The notes: generated by a model from the letters alone, not told the origin. A stretch of 64,000 nucleotides of DNA from Lachnoclostridium sp. UBA1175 (GCA_002311665.1 DBYX01000001.1:1-64000); one strand, 5' to 3'. Numbered from the stretch's first letter, positions 1-7,977 are shown. Numbers and translations: made by a program.

Positions 1-22
1 GGTTCGAGTCCTACTCGGGGAG
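1..22 (+). tRNA. tRNA 3' end, probably tRNA-Asn (cut by window edge)
   Basis: Only the T-arm and the 3' acceptor strand are present. The T-stem 3' arm CCTAC is followed by TCGGGGA and a G discriminator. The T-arm and the G discriminator resemble Firmicutes tRNA-Asn, but the anticodon lies outside the window, so the amino acid is an inference. No CCA is encoded. Confidence 0.6.
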
Positions 23-28
23 TTCGGC

Positions 29-62
29 TATGCAGGCTGCAGTCTGCATAGTCTCTTTTTTT
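29..62 (+). terminator. Rho-independent terminator after the partial tRNA
   Basis: A 7-bp stem (TATGCAG at 29-35, CTGCATA at 44-50) is followed by a T-rich tract ending at 62. Confidence 0.7.
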
Positions 63-137
63 CCGTAGAAATATGTGTGTGCGGCGTTTTTGCACGAACA
101 CGGTTATCTGTTTGCTTTCAGCACGGGAGACTACAGT

Positions 138-722
138 ATGCAATGGGGCATAACTTTCTTTGTTAACAGCATTTTACTGGGGATCGCACTTGCGATGGAC
201 GCATTTTCCGTATCGCTCGCGAACGGCCTTCGGGAGCCGGGGATGAAGCGGTGGAAAATGCTGGGGATCGCCGGTGTTTTTGCCGGCTTCCAGGCGCTGA
301 TGCCTATGATCGGATGGGTGTGCGTGCGAACGATCGCGCAGAAGTTTCACGCGTTTGAGGCGTGGATCCCGTGGATCGCTCTGGGGCTTCTGTCGTTCAT
401 CGGAATAAGTATGCTGATCAGCGGTATCAAAGGCAGTGACGAGGAAGAGAAAACGCGGGGAACGGGCCTCACGGCGCTTCTGGTGCAGGGGATCGCTACG
501 TCCATTGACGCTCTTTCCGTGGGCTTTACGATCGCGGATTACGGTTTGACGCAGGCGCTCGTGTGCGCGCTGATCATCGCCGTGATCACCTTCGCGATCT
601 GTGTTGCGGGAGTGCTTCTCGGGAGGACGATCGGCACGCGGATCGGCGGCCGGGCGGAAATCTTCGGGGGCATTTTGCTGATCGGGATCGGCCTTGAGAT
701 CATTCTCAAGCACTTGCTGTAG
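138..722 (+). CDS. mntP: MntP-type manganese efflux pump
   Basis: This 194-residue inner-membrane protein belongs to the MntP (UPF0059) family, which exports Mn2+ from the cytoplasm. It has about six hydrophobic segments. The two family signatures with acidic residues inside the membrane are visible: AMDAFSVSL near the N-terminus and SIDALSVGF in the second half, showing the internal duplication typical of the family. The start at 138 is preferred over an in-frame ATG at 75, because GGGAG lies 8 bases upstream of 138 and the resulting protein has the family length. It stands alone between tRNA genes. No yybP-ykoY type leader is evident in the short space available. Confidence 0.9.
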   Translation: MQWGITFFVNSILLGIALAMDAFSVSLANGLREPGMKRWKMLGIAGVFAGFQALMPMIGWVCVRTIAQKFHAFEAWIPWIALGLLSFIGISMLISGIKGSDEEEKTRGTGLTALLVQGIATSIDALSVGFTIADYGLTQALVCALIIAVITFAICVAGVLLGRTIGTRIGGRAEIFGGILLIGIGLEIILKHLL

Positions 723-749
723 CAAAAGAGAAGGTTTTACATTTTTCTA

Positions 750-778
750 TTGACGGAAACGCAATTATCTATTATAAT
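750..778 (+). promoter_or_regulatory. Sigma-A promoter of the first tRNA array
   Basis: TTGACG (750-755) and TATAAT (773-778) are separated by exactly 17 bases, just upstream of tRNA-Glu. Confidence 0.88.
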
Positions 779-791
779 CATCAAGTGTTGC

Positions 792-863
792 GGCTCCATG
801 GTCAAGCGGTTAAGACACCGCCCTTTCACGGCGGTAACAGGGGTCCGAATCCCCTTGGAGTCA
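792..863 (+). tRNA. tRNA-Glu (TTC)
   Basis: The acceptor GGCTCCA pairs with TGGAGTC (one G-T pair). The anticodon stem CCGCC/GGCGG carries loop CTTTCAC, giving anticodon TTC. The discriminator is A and no CCA is encoded. Confidence 0.95.
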
Positions 864-882
864 TTGTACGAGAGTACGCAAT

Positions 883-955
883 GCCGACGTGGCTCAATTG
901 GCAGAGCAGCTGACTTGTAATCAGCAGGTTATCGGTTCAAGTCCGATCGTCGGCT
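883..955 (+). tRNA. tRNA-Thr (TGT)
   Basis: The acceptor GCCGACG/CGTCGGC is perfect. The anticodon stem GCTGA/TCAGC has loop CTTGTAA, giving anticodon TGT. The 3' end is not followed by CCA. Confidence 0.95.
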
Positions 956-982
956 TGAGCGATGAATGATCGTCGCATTTGC

Positions 983-1056
983 GGACCATTAGCTCAGTTG
1001 GTTAGAGCAGCCGGCTCATAACCGGTCGGTCCTGGGTTCGAGTCCCCGATGGTCCA
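983..1056 (+). tRNA. tRNA with CAT anticodon (elongator Met or Ile2)
   Basis: The acceptor GGACCAT/ATGGTCC is perfect. The anticodon stem GCCGG/CCGGT encloses CTCATAA, so the anticodon is CAT. It is not an initiator, because its acceptor begins with a G-C pair. The body resembles the Bacillus tRNA-Ile2 whose C34 is changed to lysidine by TilS, so the amino acid is uncertain. Confidence 0.93.
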
Positions 1057-1094
1057 TACCTTGAGGACCCGCCCTCAAGTACAATTTCATATCC

Positions 1095-1168
1095 GGCCCG
1101 GTGGCTCAGTTGGTTAGAGCGCCGCCCTGTCACGGCGGAGGTCATGGGTTCGAGCCCCATTCGGGTCG
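1095..1168 (+). tRNA. tRNA-Asp (GTC)
   Basis: The acceptor GGCCCGG/TCGGGTC has two G-T pairs. The anticodon stem CCGCC/GGCGG has loop CTGTCAC, giving GTC. The G discriminator is typical of tRNA-Asp. Confidence 0.95.
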
Positions 1169-1169
1169 T

Positions 1170-1204
1170 CGGGATTGTCTGTCTCAGGCAATCCCGTGTT
1201 TTTT
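1170..1204 (+). terminator. Terminator between tRNA-Asp and tRNA-Leu
   Basis: CGGGATTG (1170-1177) pairs perfectly with CAATCCCG (1189-1196) and is followed by TGTTTTTT. It lies inside the tRNA array, so the downstream tRNA-Leu is transcribed by read-through or from a promoter I cannot identify. Confidence 0.75.
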
Positions 1205-1236
1205 CCCTATCGGTTTGATACGGAACAATATACCAC

Positions 1237-1322
1237 GTCGGCGTGGTGGAACTGGCAGACACACAGGACTTAAAATCCTGCGGGCTTAATCTCCCGTACG
1301 GGTTCGATCCCCGTCGCCGGCA
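1237..1322 (+). tRNA. tRNA-Leu (TAA)
   Basis: The acceptor GTCGGCG/CGCCGGC has one T-G pair. The anticodon stem CAGGA/TCCTG encloses CTTAAAA, giving anticodon TAA. A long variable arm marks a class II tRNA, and the discriminator is A. Confidence 0.94.
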
Positions 1323-1403
1323 ATATACGGAAACGGGCAGCGGATCGCGATGCGGTCGGCTGCTTTTTGTTTATTAAGCCATTTTTCGGAAGGGAGTTTT
1401 TCC

Positions 1404-2627
1404 ATGGCAGAAGTTATCGATCGTTTTCTCAGATATGTCTCGGTTGACACGCAGTCCTCGGAGACCTCGGACACGTTTCCCAGCACCCTGAAGCAGCACG
1501 CGCTTGCCCGCATTCTCGCGGACGAGCTTCGCGAGATCGGTGCCTCGGACGTGCGCTATGACGAGCAGTACGGTTATGTTTACGCAAAGATTCCGGCGAC
1601 GGACGGCCGCGAGGGCAGGACGCTCGGTTTTCTCTCGCATATGGACACTTCGCCGGAGGTGAGCGGAGCCGGTGTTCGCGCGCGTCTGGTGCGGTATGAG
1701 GGCGGGGACATTGTGCTCAACGAGGAAGGACCGATCGTGATGAGCACCGGGGATTTTCCGGAGCTTGCGCGCTATGTCGGGAAGACGCTGATCGTGACGG
1801 ACGGAACAACGCTTCTCGGCGCGGACGATAAGGCAGGCGTGGCGGAGATCATGACGATGGCGAACTGTCTGCTGCGGCATCCGGAGCTTCCGCACGGGCC
1901 GATCGCGATCGCGTTCACGCCGGACGAGGAAGTCGGCGCGGGGGTGGATCACATCGACCTCGCGGCATTGGGCGCGGATTACGCGTACACGGTGGACGGC
2001 GGTCGTCTCGGAGAGCTGGAGTATGAGTGCTTCAACGCCGCCGCGGCGACGATCACCGTGACGGGGCGCAGTGTGCATCCGGGCAGCGCGAAGGGGAAAA
2101 TGATCAACGCAGCCCGCGTGGCGACCGAACTGGACGCGATGATCCCCGCGGAGGAGCGGCCCGAGACGACGGAGGGCTACGAAGGCTTCTTCCATATGCT
2201 CCGCGTGGAGGGCGAGACGGAGCGCGCAACGATCTCCTACATCATCCGCGACCACGACCGCGCGAAGTTTGAGGAGAAGAAGGAACGGCTTAAGGATTAC
2301 ACGGAAGCGATCAACGCGCGCTACGGTGCGGAGGTCGCGACGATCGAGATCAAGGATCAGTATTACAATATGCGCGAGGTGATCGAGGACGGAAACCGCT
2401 TCCTTGTCGACGATGCGATCACGGCGATGGAGTCGCTCGGCATCACGCCGATCGTGCAGCCGATCCGCGGCGGTACGGACGGTTCGAGGCTTTCGTATAT
2501 GGGTGTTCCGTGCCCGAATATCTGCACCGGCGGTGAGAACTTCCACTCCCGGTTCGAGTACGCGTGTGCGGAGTCGATGGAACTGATCGTGAAGCTGCTT
2601 GTCAGACTCGCGACCGGCGAAAGGTAG
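1404..2627 (+). CDS. pepT: Peptidase T (tripeptide aminopeptidase)
   Basis: This 407-residue cytoplasmic M20-family zinc peptidase removes the N-terminal residue from tripeptides. Metal-binding and catalytic motifs are all visible: HMDTSPEVSG near residue 90, GADDKAG (bridging Asp) and TPDEEVG (catalytic Glu pair) in the middle, and the lid domain before GGTDGSRLS. The start at 1404 has AGGGAG seven bases upstream; an in-frame ATG at 1350 overlaps the end of the tRNA-Leu transcript and has no such site. The length matches the family. No terminator separates it from tRNA-Leu, so it may be co-transcribed with the tRNAs, and the deformylase-like gene follows after only 6 bases. Confidence 0.96.
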   Translation: MAEVIDRFLRYVSVDTQSSETSDTFPSTLKQHALARILADELREIGASDVRYDEQYGYVYAKIPATDGREGRTLGFLSHMDTSPEVSGAGVRARLVRYEGGDIVLNEEGPIVMSTGDFPELARYVGKTLIVTDGTTLLGADDKAGVAEIMTMANCLLRHPELPHGPIAIAFTPDEEVGAGVDHIDLAALGADYAYTVDGGRLGELEYECFNAAAATITVTGRSVHPGSAKGKMINAARVATELDAMIPAEERPETTEGYEGFFHMLRVEGETERATISYIIRDHDRAKFEEKKERLKDYTEAINARYGAEVATIEIKDQYYNMREVIEDGNRFLVDDAITAMESLGITPIVQPIRGGTDGSRLSYMGVPCPNICTGGENFHSRFEYACAESMELIVKLLVRLATGER

Positions 2628-2633
2628 GTTGTT

Positions 2634-3050
2634 ATGGTTTGTACGATAGTAAAGGACGCGATGTTTCTCGCGATGAAGTCAGAGCCTGCGAAGGACTGCC
2701 CGGAGGACCGCAAGGTCGTCAGGGACCTGTGTGATACGCTGAAGGCACACGGAGGTGTCTGCGTCGGAATGGCGGCCAATATGATCGGCGTGCGCAAGCA
2801 GATCATCGCCGTGACGATGGGCTTCTTTCAGGTGCCGATGATCAACCCCGTGATCGTCTCACGGGAGGATCCGTATGAGACGGAGGAGGGCTGCCTCTCG
2901 CTCGTCGGCGTGCGGCCGGTCAAGCGGTACCGCAAGATCACCGTGGAGTATTTGGACGGGGACTTCAAGCCGCACAGAGACACATTTTCCGACCATGTGG
3001 CACAGATCATCCAGCACGAGTACGACCACACGAGAGGGATCGTGATCTGA
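2634..3050 (+). CDS. Peptide deformylase-family protein, short and with altered motif I
   Basis: This 138-residue protein carries deformylase motif 2 (EEGCLSL, metal-ligand C87) and motif 3 (QHEYDH, residues 127-132, with the two His ligands and the catalytic Glu). Motif 1, normally G-L-A-A-P-Q, reads GMAANM (residues 45-50), so the Gln that normally stabilises the transition state is Met. It is also 20-40 residues shorter than housekeeping deformylases. It could be a divergent deformylase acting on special substrates, or a non-canonical hydrolase. Similar short proteins occur in other Firmicutes alongside a normal def gene, which is not in this window. It sits 6 bases after pepT, so both may act on peptides. 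Confidence 0.85.
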   Translation: MVCTIVKDAMFLAMKSEPAKDCPEDRKVVRDLCDTLKAHGGVCVGMAANMIGVRKQIIAVTMGFFQVPMINPVIVSREDPYETEEGCLSLVGVRPVKRYRKITVEYLDGDFKPHRDTFSDHVAQIIQHEYDHTRGIVI

Positions 3051-3078
3051 CGGCAAGGCGTAACGGAGGTAAACGGAC

Positions 3079-4260
3079 ATGGATGTCGGTTCCATTGCGG
3101 AGTACATCGCGAGACGGGCGGAGCTTCCCGACAAGGTTGTGATGAGCAACCCGTCGGCGGAGGCGCAGTACCGCAGGCTTGTCTATGTTCGCAAGAGCGC
3201 GGGGTTCCAGCGGGAGGCCTACACGCAGACGCAGGTGTTTCACAAAAACCTGACGGCGGAAGAGCTGGGCGGTGAGCTGGACGAAGCGTTCGCCGGATAC
3301 CGCCAGGTCAATATGTTCTACAGCGATAGAACAGCGGAGATCAAGAAGTCGAAGTCGGGGAAAATGATGCTCTCCGAGGGGAAGGCAGCCGGCGCCGCGA
3401 AGACGCACGATGTCTCACACGACCGCGTGAAGCAGTATGTGATCCCCGAGGGGACGGTCGTTCCGCCGCTCGTGGATATGGGAATTTTCACGAAGGAGGG
3501 GCGCATCGTCGCGTCGATGCACGACAAGTTCCGGCAGATCAACCGGTTTGTCGAGATTGTCGAGGATGCCGCGGACTGCCTGCCGAAGAACCGACCGATC
3601 CGCATCCTGGATTTCGGCTGCGGCAAATCCTACCTGACCTTCATACTGTACTATTATTTTACAAAGATACGCGGGGCGGACGTGCGGATCACCGGACTGG
3701 ACCTGAAGGCGGATGTCATCCGCAACTGCAACGAGGCGGCCCGCCGCTACGGCTATGAGAACCTGTCGTTCGCGGTCGGCGACATCGGAGGCTACCGCTC
3801 GGACGAGCCGGCGGATATGGTCGTGACGCTGCACGCGTGCGACACGGCGACGGATTACGCGCTGTTCCACGCGGTGAGCGAGCACGCGAAGCTGATCCTC
3901 TCGGTGCCGTGCTGCCAGCACGAGATGAACAAGGCGATGTCGACGGAGAGTATGCCGCTGATCGGAAGGTACGGCATTGTGAAGGAGCGCATGGCAGCGC
4001 TGATGACGGACGCGATCCGCGCCAATCTGCTGACGGCGTGCGGGTACAAGACGCAGGTGCTTGAGTTCGTCGACCTGAGCCATACGCCGAAGAATCTTCT
4101 GATCCGCGCGACGGCGTGCCTGCAGCCGAAGAGTGTGCGCGAGCGCGCGTTATCGGAGGCGGAGGAGCTGATGAGGACGTTCGGCTACGAGCAGAAACTG
4201 TACGCTCTTCTGCGGGAGAGCGGGCGGCTGGAAAGCACCGCGGAACTTTTGAAAAAATGA
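3079..4260 (+). CDS. Class I SAM-dependent methyltransferase, Methyltransf_32-like
   Basis: This 393-residue protein has an uncharacterised N-terminal region of about 170 residues followed by a Rossmann methyltransferase domain. The SAM-binding glycine motif is DFGCGKS (178-184). It is followed by TLHACDTATDYAL and SVPCCQHEM, the Cys-Cys-Gln signature of the Methyltransf_32 group that also contains METTL25 and GSTCD-like proteins. The substrate is not known; an RNA substrate is plausible but unproven. The start has GGAGG ten bases upstream. It follows the deformylase-like gene closely, forming a three-gene run with pepT, and it ends just before the tRNA-Arg promoter. Confidence 0.85.
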   Translation: MDVGSIAEYIARRAELPDKVVMSNPSAEAQYRRLVYVRKSAGFQREAYTQTQVFHKNLTAEELGGELDEAFAGYRQVNMFYSDRTAEIKKSKSGKMMLSEGKAAGAAKTHDVSHDRVKQYVIPEGTVVPPLVDMGIFTKEGRIVASMHDKFRQINRFVEIVEDAADCLPKNRPIRILDFGCGKSYLTFILYYYFTKIRGADVRITGLDLKADVIRNCNEAARRYGYENLSFAVGDIGGYRSDEPADMVVTLHACDTATDYALFHAVSEHAKLILSVPCCQHEMNKAMSTESMPLIGRYGIVKERMAALMTDAIRANLLTACGYKTQVLEFVDLSHTPKNLLIRATACLQPKSVRERALSEAEELMRTFGYEQKLYALLRESGRLESTAELLKK

Positions 4261-4283
4261 CGCCCGTTTTTTGAAATTTGTTC

Positions 4284-4312
4284 TTGACATTCCGGCGTCA
4301 GGGCTGTACAAT
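4284..4312 (+). promoter_or_regulatory. Promoter of tRNA-Arg
   Basis: TTGACA (4284-4289) and TACAAT (4307-4312) are spaced by 17 bases, about 20 bases before tRNA-Arg. Confidence 0.88.
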
Positions 4313-4332
4313 AGCCCTTGTCGTCAAGACGT

Positions 4333-4406
4333 GTGCGTGTAGCTCAGCTGGATAGAGCACTTGGCTACGGACCAAGGTGTCGGGAGTTCGAATCTTCTCA
4401 CGCACG
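4333..4406 (+). tRNA. tRNA-Arg (ACG)
   Basis: The acceptor GTGCGTG/CACGCAC is perfect. The anticodon stem CTTGG/CCAAG encloses CTACGGA, so the anticodon is ACG (read as ICG after deamination). The discriminator is G and no CCA is encoded. Confidence 0.95.
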
Positions 4407-4411
4407 GATCA

Positions 4412-4446
4412 GGGGATCGCAGGAGCGGTCCCCTTTGTTTCTTTTT
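4412..4446 (+). terminator. Terminator after tRNA-Arg
   Basis: GGGGATCGC (4412-4420) pairs with GCGGTCCCC (4425-4433) with one G-T pair and is followed by TTTGTTTCTTTTT. Confidence 0.8.
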
Positions 4447-4504
4447 CTGTATGTTTCGGCTTGAACGCCGGACCGGCGGTGTGCGCCGGGCAGGAGGTTT
4501 CGGA

Positions 4505-5680
4505 ATGGGAAAATATGAGTTTGTTGCACCGTGCCATTTCGGGCTTGAGGCGGTGCTGAAGACGGAGATCCAGAAGCTCGGTTACGAGATCGTGAAAGTG
4601 GAGGACGGCAAAGTCACCTTTGCGGGTGACGAGAGCGCGTTCGCGAGAGCCAACATTTTCCTCAGAACCGCGGAGCGCGTGCTGTGGAAGATCGGCGAGT
4701 TCACAGCGGAGTCGTTCGAGGAGCTTTTCGAGCGTACGGCGGAGCTTCCGTGGGAGGATTACATCCCCGCGGACGGGCGCTTCTGGGTGACGAAGGCGAC
4801 CTCGGTCAAGAGCAAGCTCTTCAGCACGTCGGACATTCAGTCAATTATGAAAAAAGCGATCGTGGAGCGGATGAAGAAGAAGTACCGGATTTCCTGGTTT
4901 CCGGAGACCGGCAACGAGTATCCGATCCGCGTGTCGGTCATCAAGGATGTGTTCCTCGTCGGGATCGACACGTCGGGTGAGTCGCTTCACAAGCGCGGAT
5001 ACCGCAAGCTTGTCGGCAAGGCGCCGATCAGCGAGACGCTCGCCGCGGCGCTGATCAGCCTGACACCGTGGAATGAGAGCCGCATATTGGTGGATCCCTT
5101 CTGCGGAAGCGGTACTATTCCGATCGAGGCGGCGATGATCGGACGGAATATAGCACCCGGCGTGAACCGTGAATTCCGCGCGGAGCAGTACCGTGAGCGC
5201 CTGTCGGAGCAGCTGTGGAAGGCGGCCCGCGAGGAGGCGAGAGACGGGGAGCGGCACGACGGTTCGCTGCAGATCCAGGGTTACGATATCGATCGCGACG
5301 CCATCTCGATCGCGCGCCAGAACGCGGCGGCGGCCGGTGTCGCAGATGACATTCATATGCAGGTACGCGCGGTAAAGGAGCTGCACCACCCGAAGAAGTA
5401 CGGTTTCCTGATCACCAACCCGCCGTACGGCGAGCGCCTGGAGGACCGGAAGGACCTTCCCGAGCTGTACCGCCAGATCGGCGAGGCTTACCGCGGGCTG
5501 GACTCGTGGTCGATGTTCCTGATCACCTCGTACGAGGATGCGGAGCGTTACCTCGGGCGCAAGGCGGATAGAAACCGTAAGATATACAACGGAATGATCA
5601 AGACATATTTCTACCAGTTCCTCGGGCCGAAGCCGCCGAGAGCGAACGCGGACAAGGCTGACGGAACGGTTCAACAGTGA
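4505..5680 (+). CDS. THUMP-domain RNA (guanine-N2) methyltransferase, RlmL/YpsC-like
   Basis: This 391-residue protein corresponds to the stand-alone methyltransferase related to the N-terminal half of RlmL (B. subtilis YpsC). A ferredoxin-like/THUMP RNA-binding region fills roughly residues 1-155. The catalytic domain follows, with VDPFCGSGTIPIEAA for SAM binding and the TNPPYGERL catalytic motif typical of amino-group methylation. It probably modifies 23S rRNA. AGGAGG lies seven bases before the ATG at 4505; a longer in-frame opening from 4361 would run through tRNA-Arg and is rejected. It heads a close-packed set with rdgB and yfcE. Confidence 0.9.
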   Translation: MGKYEFVAPCHFGLEAVLKTEIQKLGYEIVKVEDGKVTFAGDESAFARANIFLRTAERVLWKIGEFTAESFEELFERTAELPWEDYIPADGRFWVTKATSVKSKLFSTSDIQSIMKKAIVERMKKKYRISWFPETGNEYPIRVSVIKDVFLVGIDTSGESLHKRGYRKLVGKAPISETLAAALISLTPWNESRILVDPFCGSGTIPIEAAMIGRNIAPGVNREFRAEQYRERLSEQLWKAAREEARDGERHDGSLQIQGYDIDRDAISIARQNAAAAGVADDIHMQVRAVKELHHPKKYGFLITNPPYGERLEDRKDLPELYRQIGEAYRGLDSWSMFLITSYEDAERYLGRKADRNRKIYNGMIKTYFYQFLGPKPPRANADKADGTVQQ

Positions 5681-5709
5681 TCCGGCTTCTGCCGGAGAGG
5701 AGGATTTGT

Positions 5710-6318
5710 ATGCCCGGAGACAAAGAGCGATTGGTATTTGCCACAGGCAACGCGCACAAAATGGTCGAGATCCGCGCGATCCTAGGCGACCGCTACGACG
5801 TGGTCTCGATGAAGGAGGCCGGGATCGTCGCTGACATTGTGGAGGACGGGGACTCGTTCGAAGCCAACGCGCTGATCAAGGCGCGCGAGGTGAGCCGTAT
5901 CGCCGGCTGTATGGCGATGGCGGACGACTCGGGGCTGGAGGTGGATTACCTCGGCGGAATGCCCGGGATCTACTCGGCGCGCTTCCTCGGGGAGGACACT
6001 TCCTACGACATCAAAAACCGCGTGATCATCGATATGCTTGACAAGGCGAAGCCCTCGGAGCGGACTGCGCGCTTCGTGTGCGCGATCGCGTGTGCGTGGC
6101 CGGACGGCCGCGCGGAGGTCGTGAGAGGCACGTTCGAGGGAGAGATCGCGAAGGAACCGGCGGGACCGAACGGTTTCGGGTATGACCCCATTTTCCTCGT
6201 GCCCGGGCTCGGCAGGACGAGCGCGGAGATCGCGCCTGAGGAGAAGAACGCGATCAGCCACCGCGGAAATGCGCTGCGGCTGATGAGAGAGCGCCTGCAG
6301 GCGATCGGGGAGAAGTGA
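5710..6318 (+). CDS. rdgB: XTP/dITP diphosphatase (RdgB/HAM1 family)
   Basis: This 202-residue house-cleaning pyrophosphatase hydrolyses non-canonical purine nucleotides (XTP, dITP) to monophosphates and keeps them out of DNA and RNA. The substrate motif ATGNAHKMVEI at the N-terminus and the metal-binding stretch MADDSGLEVD are present, followed by GFGYDPIF and the SHR motif near the C-terminus. AGGAGG precedes the ATG at 5710; an in-frame ATG at 5677 overlaps the upstream gene and lacks a good site. Confidence 0.95.
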   Translation: MPGDKERLVFATGNAHKMVEIRAILGDRYDVVSMKEAGIVADIVEDGDSFEANALIKAREVSRIAGCMAMADDSGLEVDYLGGMPGIYSARFLGEDTSYDIKNRVIIDMLDKAKPSERTARFVCAIACAWPDGRAEVVRGTFEGEIAKEPAGPNGFGYDPIFLVPGLGRTSAEIAPEEKNAISHRGNALRLMRERLQAIGEK

Positions 6319-6336
6319 GAGTACCGGGAGGCTTGG

Positions 6337-6822
6337 ATGAAGATTATCGTGATCAGTGATACACACGATCGCACGGAGACGATGGAACGGCTGCTGGCCC
6401 TGCAGGAGGTGAAGGAGGCGGATTGGCTCATTCACTGCGGCGACATCGGCTATGATGACGACTGGCTGCGCAACGCCTTTCGCGGCGCGGTCACGATCGT
6501 GGCGGGCAACTGCGACTACGGCTCGAACCTGCCGAGGGAGACGGTTGTCGAGAGGGAAGGAACGGGCTTTTTCATCACGCACGGCCATCGCTATCTGATG
6601 GGAGGCCTCGACCGGCTGTCGTACCGCGCGCAGGAACTCGGATGCGGCGTTGTCCTGTTCGGGCATACGCACGCGCCTCTGGTGGAAGAGGAGGGTGACA
6701 TCCTCTTCGTCAACCCGGGAAGTCTTGCGTTGCCGAGGCAGGCGAACCGAAGGAAGACGTACGCGGTGCTCACGGACAAGGACGGCGCGTGGAAAGCGGA
6801 GATCCGGGAACTGCCGGAATGA
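6337..6822 (+). CDS. YfcE/MJ0936-type metallophosphoesterase
   Basis: This 161-residue calcineurin-like phosphoesterase shows all metal-binding blocks of the family: ISDTHD at residue 5, HCGDIG, VAGNCD, THGHRY and GHTHAP. Family members hydrolyse phosphodiesters in vitro and their physiological substrates are uncertain. It follows rdgB by 18 bases, an arrangement common in Firmicutes where the two genes form a house-cleaning pair. Confidence 0.92.
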   Translation: MKIIVISDTHDRTETMERLLALQEVKEADWLIHCGDIGYDDDWLRNAFRGAVTIVAGNCDYGSNLPRETVVEREGTGFFITHGHRYLMGGLDRLSYRAQELGCGVVLFGHTHAPLVEEEGDILFVNPGSLALPRQANRRKTYAVLTDKDGAWKAEIRELPE

Positions 6823-6890
6823 CGCGCAGATCAATTTAATGAAACAAACCTGCGGTTTGCCGGAACCCGGAGCCGCAGCATCAAAGCAAC

Positions 6891-6937
6891 AAAAAGGCGG
6901 TCTCCGTCGCAGATGACTCTGCAGCGGAAACCGCCTT
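6891..6937 (-). terminator. Terminator of the reverse-strand membrane protein gene
   Basis: AAGGCGGT (6894-6901) pairs with ACCGCCTT (6930-6937), with a further TCCG/CGGA pairing inside. Read on the minus strand the stem is followed by a T run. It may also stop transcription arriving from yfcE. Confidence 0.75.
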
Positions 6938-6985
6938 GATCATTCATTCGTAAAATTCGGAAAATCTACGGAAGGTTGTAAGAAC

Positions 6986-7828
6986 CTACTCCTCGTCCTT
7001 CTTAGCTTCTTCCTCAGCCTTCTTAGCCGCTTCCTCCGCCTTCTTCTTAGCGGCATCAAGACCTACTTCATCCTCGAATCTCTTCTTGCAGTCTGCACAT
7101 ACGTCGTTGCAGCCGTTCTCCAGAGCGATATCCACGCAGGACTTGCCTTCGTTGGAATCGGAACCGACAATCGCCTCGTAAACCGTCTCTCTGTTCTTGA
7201 TGTGAGAGCACTCGCGATACAGGTGATACTTCTTACCGGTCTGCGTAAAGTAAACTGCGTACTCGGGAAGCACGCTGTCTGCGTAGATGCCTTCCTGCTC
7301 CGCCTTCATCTCAGCGGAGAGCGGGTTCCATTCGATGCTGAACAGACCGCCGATAAGCAGAGCGACGATACCGACAACCGCTGCGACGATCTTCGTCTTT
7401 TTGTCCGCCTTCTTGTTGGTCAGCGCAAGGATGATCAAAGGAAGGAAAGCGGCTACGGCAACGATCAGGCCGAGGTTGTTCCAGATCCAGAACAATGTCT
7501 TGTTCTTCTCGGAAGCGGGATCGATGTGGTTGGCCTGCTTCCAGAGCATGGAACCGATGACCACGCAGATTAGGTCGAGCACGATAAACAGGATGATAAA
7601 TACAAGCGGTTCGAAGTCGAACGGGAAATCCAGTTTCTGGAACAGAACCAGGATTGCCAGAACCTCGAAAACGATGGCGAGCACCCAGAGCACGATGGCA
7701 CCGATGCGTCTGCCGGTTGCGTTACCCTTCGGGGTAGCAGCTACCGTATTCTTTCCGCCTTCCGTGGATACGGGTCTCTTCTTCCTCGTCGATTCGGAAG
7801 CGGATACGGTGTTCTTTTTCTCAGCCAT
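6986..7828 (-). CDS. Membrane protein with C-terminal Cys-rich (Ada-like) domain
   Basis: I do not recognise a named family for this 280-residue protein. After a basic Lys/Arg/Thr-rich N-terminus of about 45 residues there are four hydrophobic segments. A C-terminal domain follows with the pattern Y-H-L-Y-x-E-C-S-H-I, then CVDIALENGCNDVCADCKKR. This resembles the small zinc-binding fold in the Ada metal-binding domain family. The protein ends in a charged Lys/Glu/Ala helix. The start at 7828 is chosen because AAGGAG lies just upstream and the earlier in-frame codons overlap its promoter. Which side of the membrane the Cys domain faces is not clear. Confidence 0.75.
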   Translation of the reverse strand: MAEKKNTVSASESTRKKRPVSTEGGKNTVAATPKGNATGRRIGAIVLWVLAIVFEVLAILVLFQKLDFPFDFEPLVFIILFIVLDLICVVIGSMLWKQANHIDPASEKNKTLFWIWNNLGLIVAVAAFLPLIILALTNKKADKKTKIVAAVVGIVALLIGGLFSIEWNPLSAEMKAEQEGIYADSVLPEYAVYFTQTGKKYHLYRECSHIKNRETVYEAIVGSDSNEGKSCVDIALENGCNDVCADCKKRFEDEVGLDAAKKKAEEAAKKAEEEAKKDEE

Positions 7829-7903
7829 ATTGTTACACTCCTTCTTCTCTGTTGTATTGGGGCCACAAGGCGTACGGAACGACATCTTGTTGCCTATACG
7901 GTC

Positions 7904-7932
7904 ATTATATCCTATATCTATTGCATTTTCAA
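7904..7932 (-). promoter_or_regulatory. Promoter of the reverse-strand membrane protein
   Basis: On the minus strand TTGAAA (7927-7932) and TATAAT (7904-7909) have a 17-base spacer. The -35 lies inside a 16-bp perfect palindrome at 7925-7940. Confidence 0.85.
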
Positions 7933-7977
7933 TTGAAAATACTTGTATTTTGCGCAAAATACAGCGGAAAATAGTTG

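Noticed and set aside
4361..4504. 48-codon N-terminal extension of the RlmL-like gene
   Set aside because: It would begin inside tRNA-Arg and cross its terminator.
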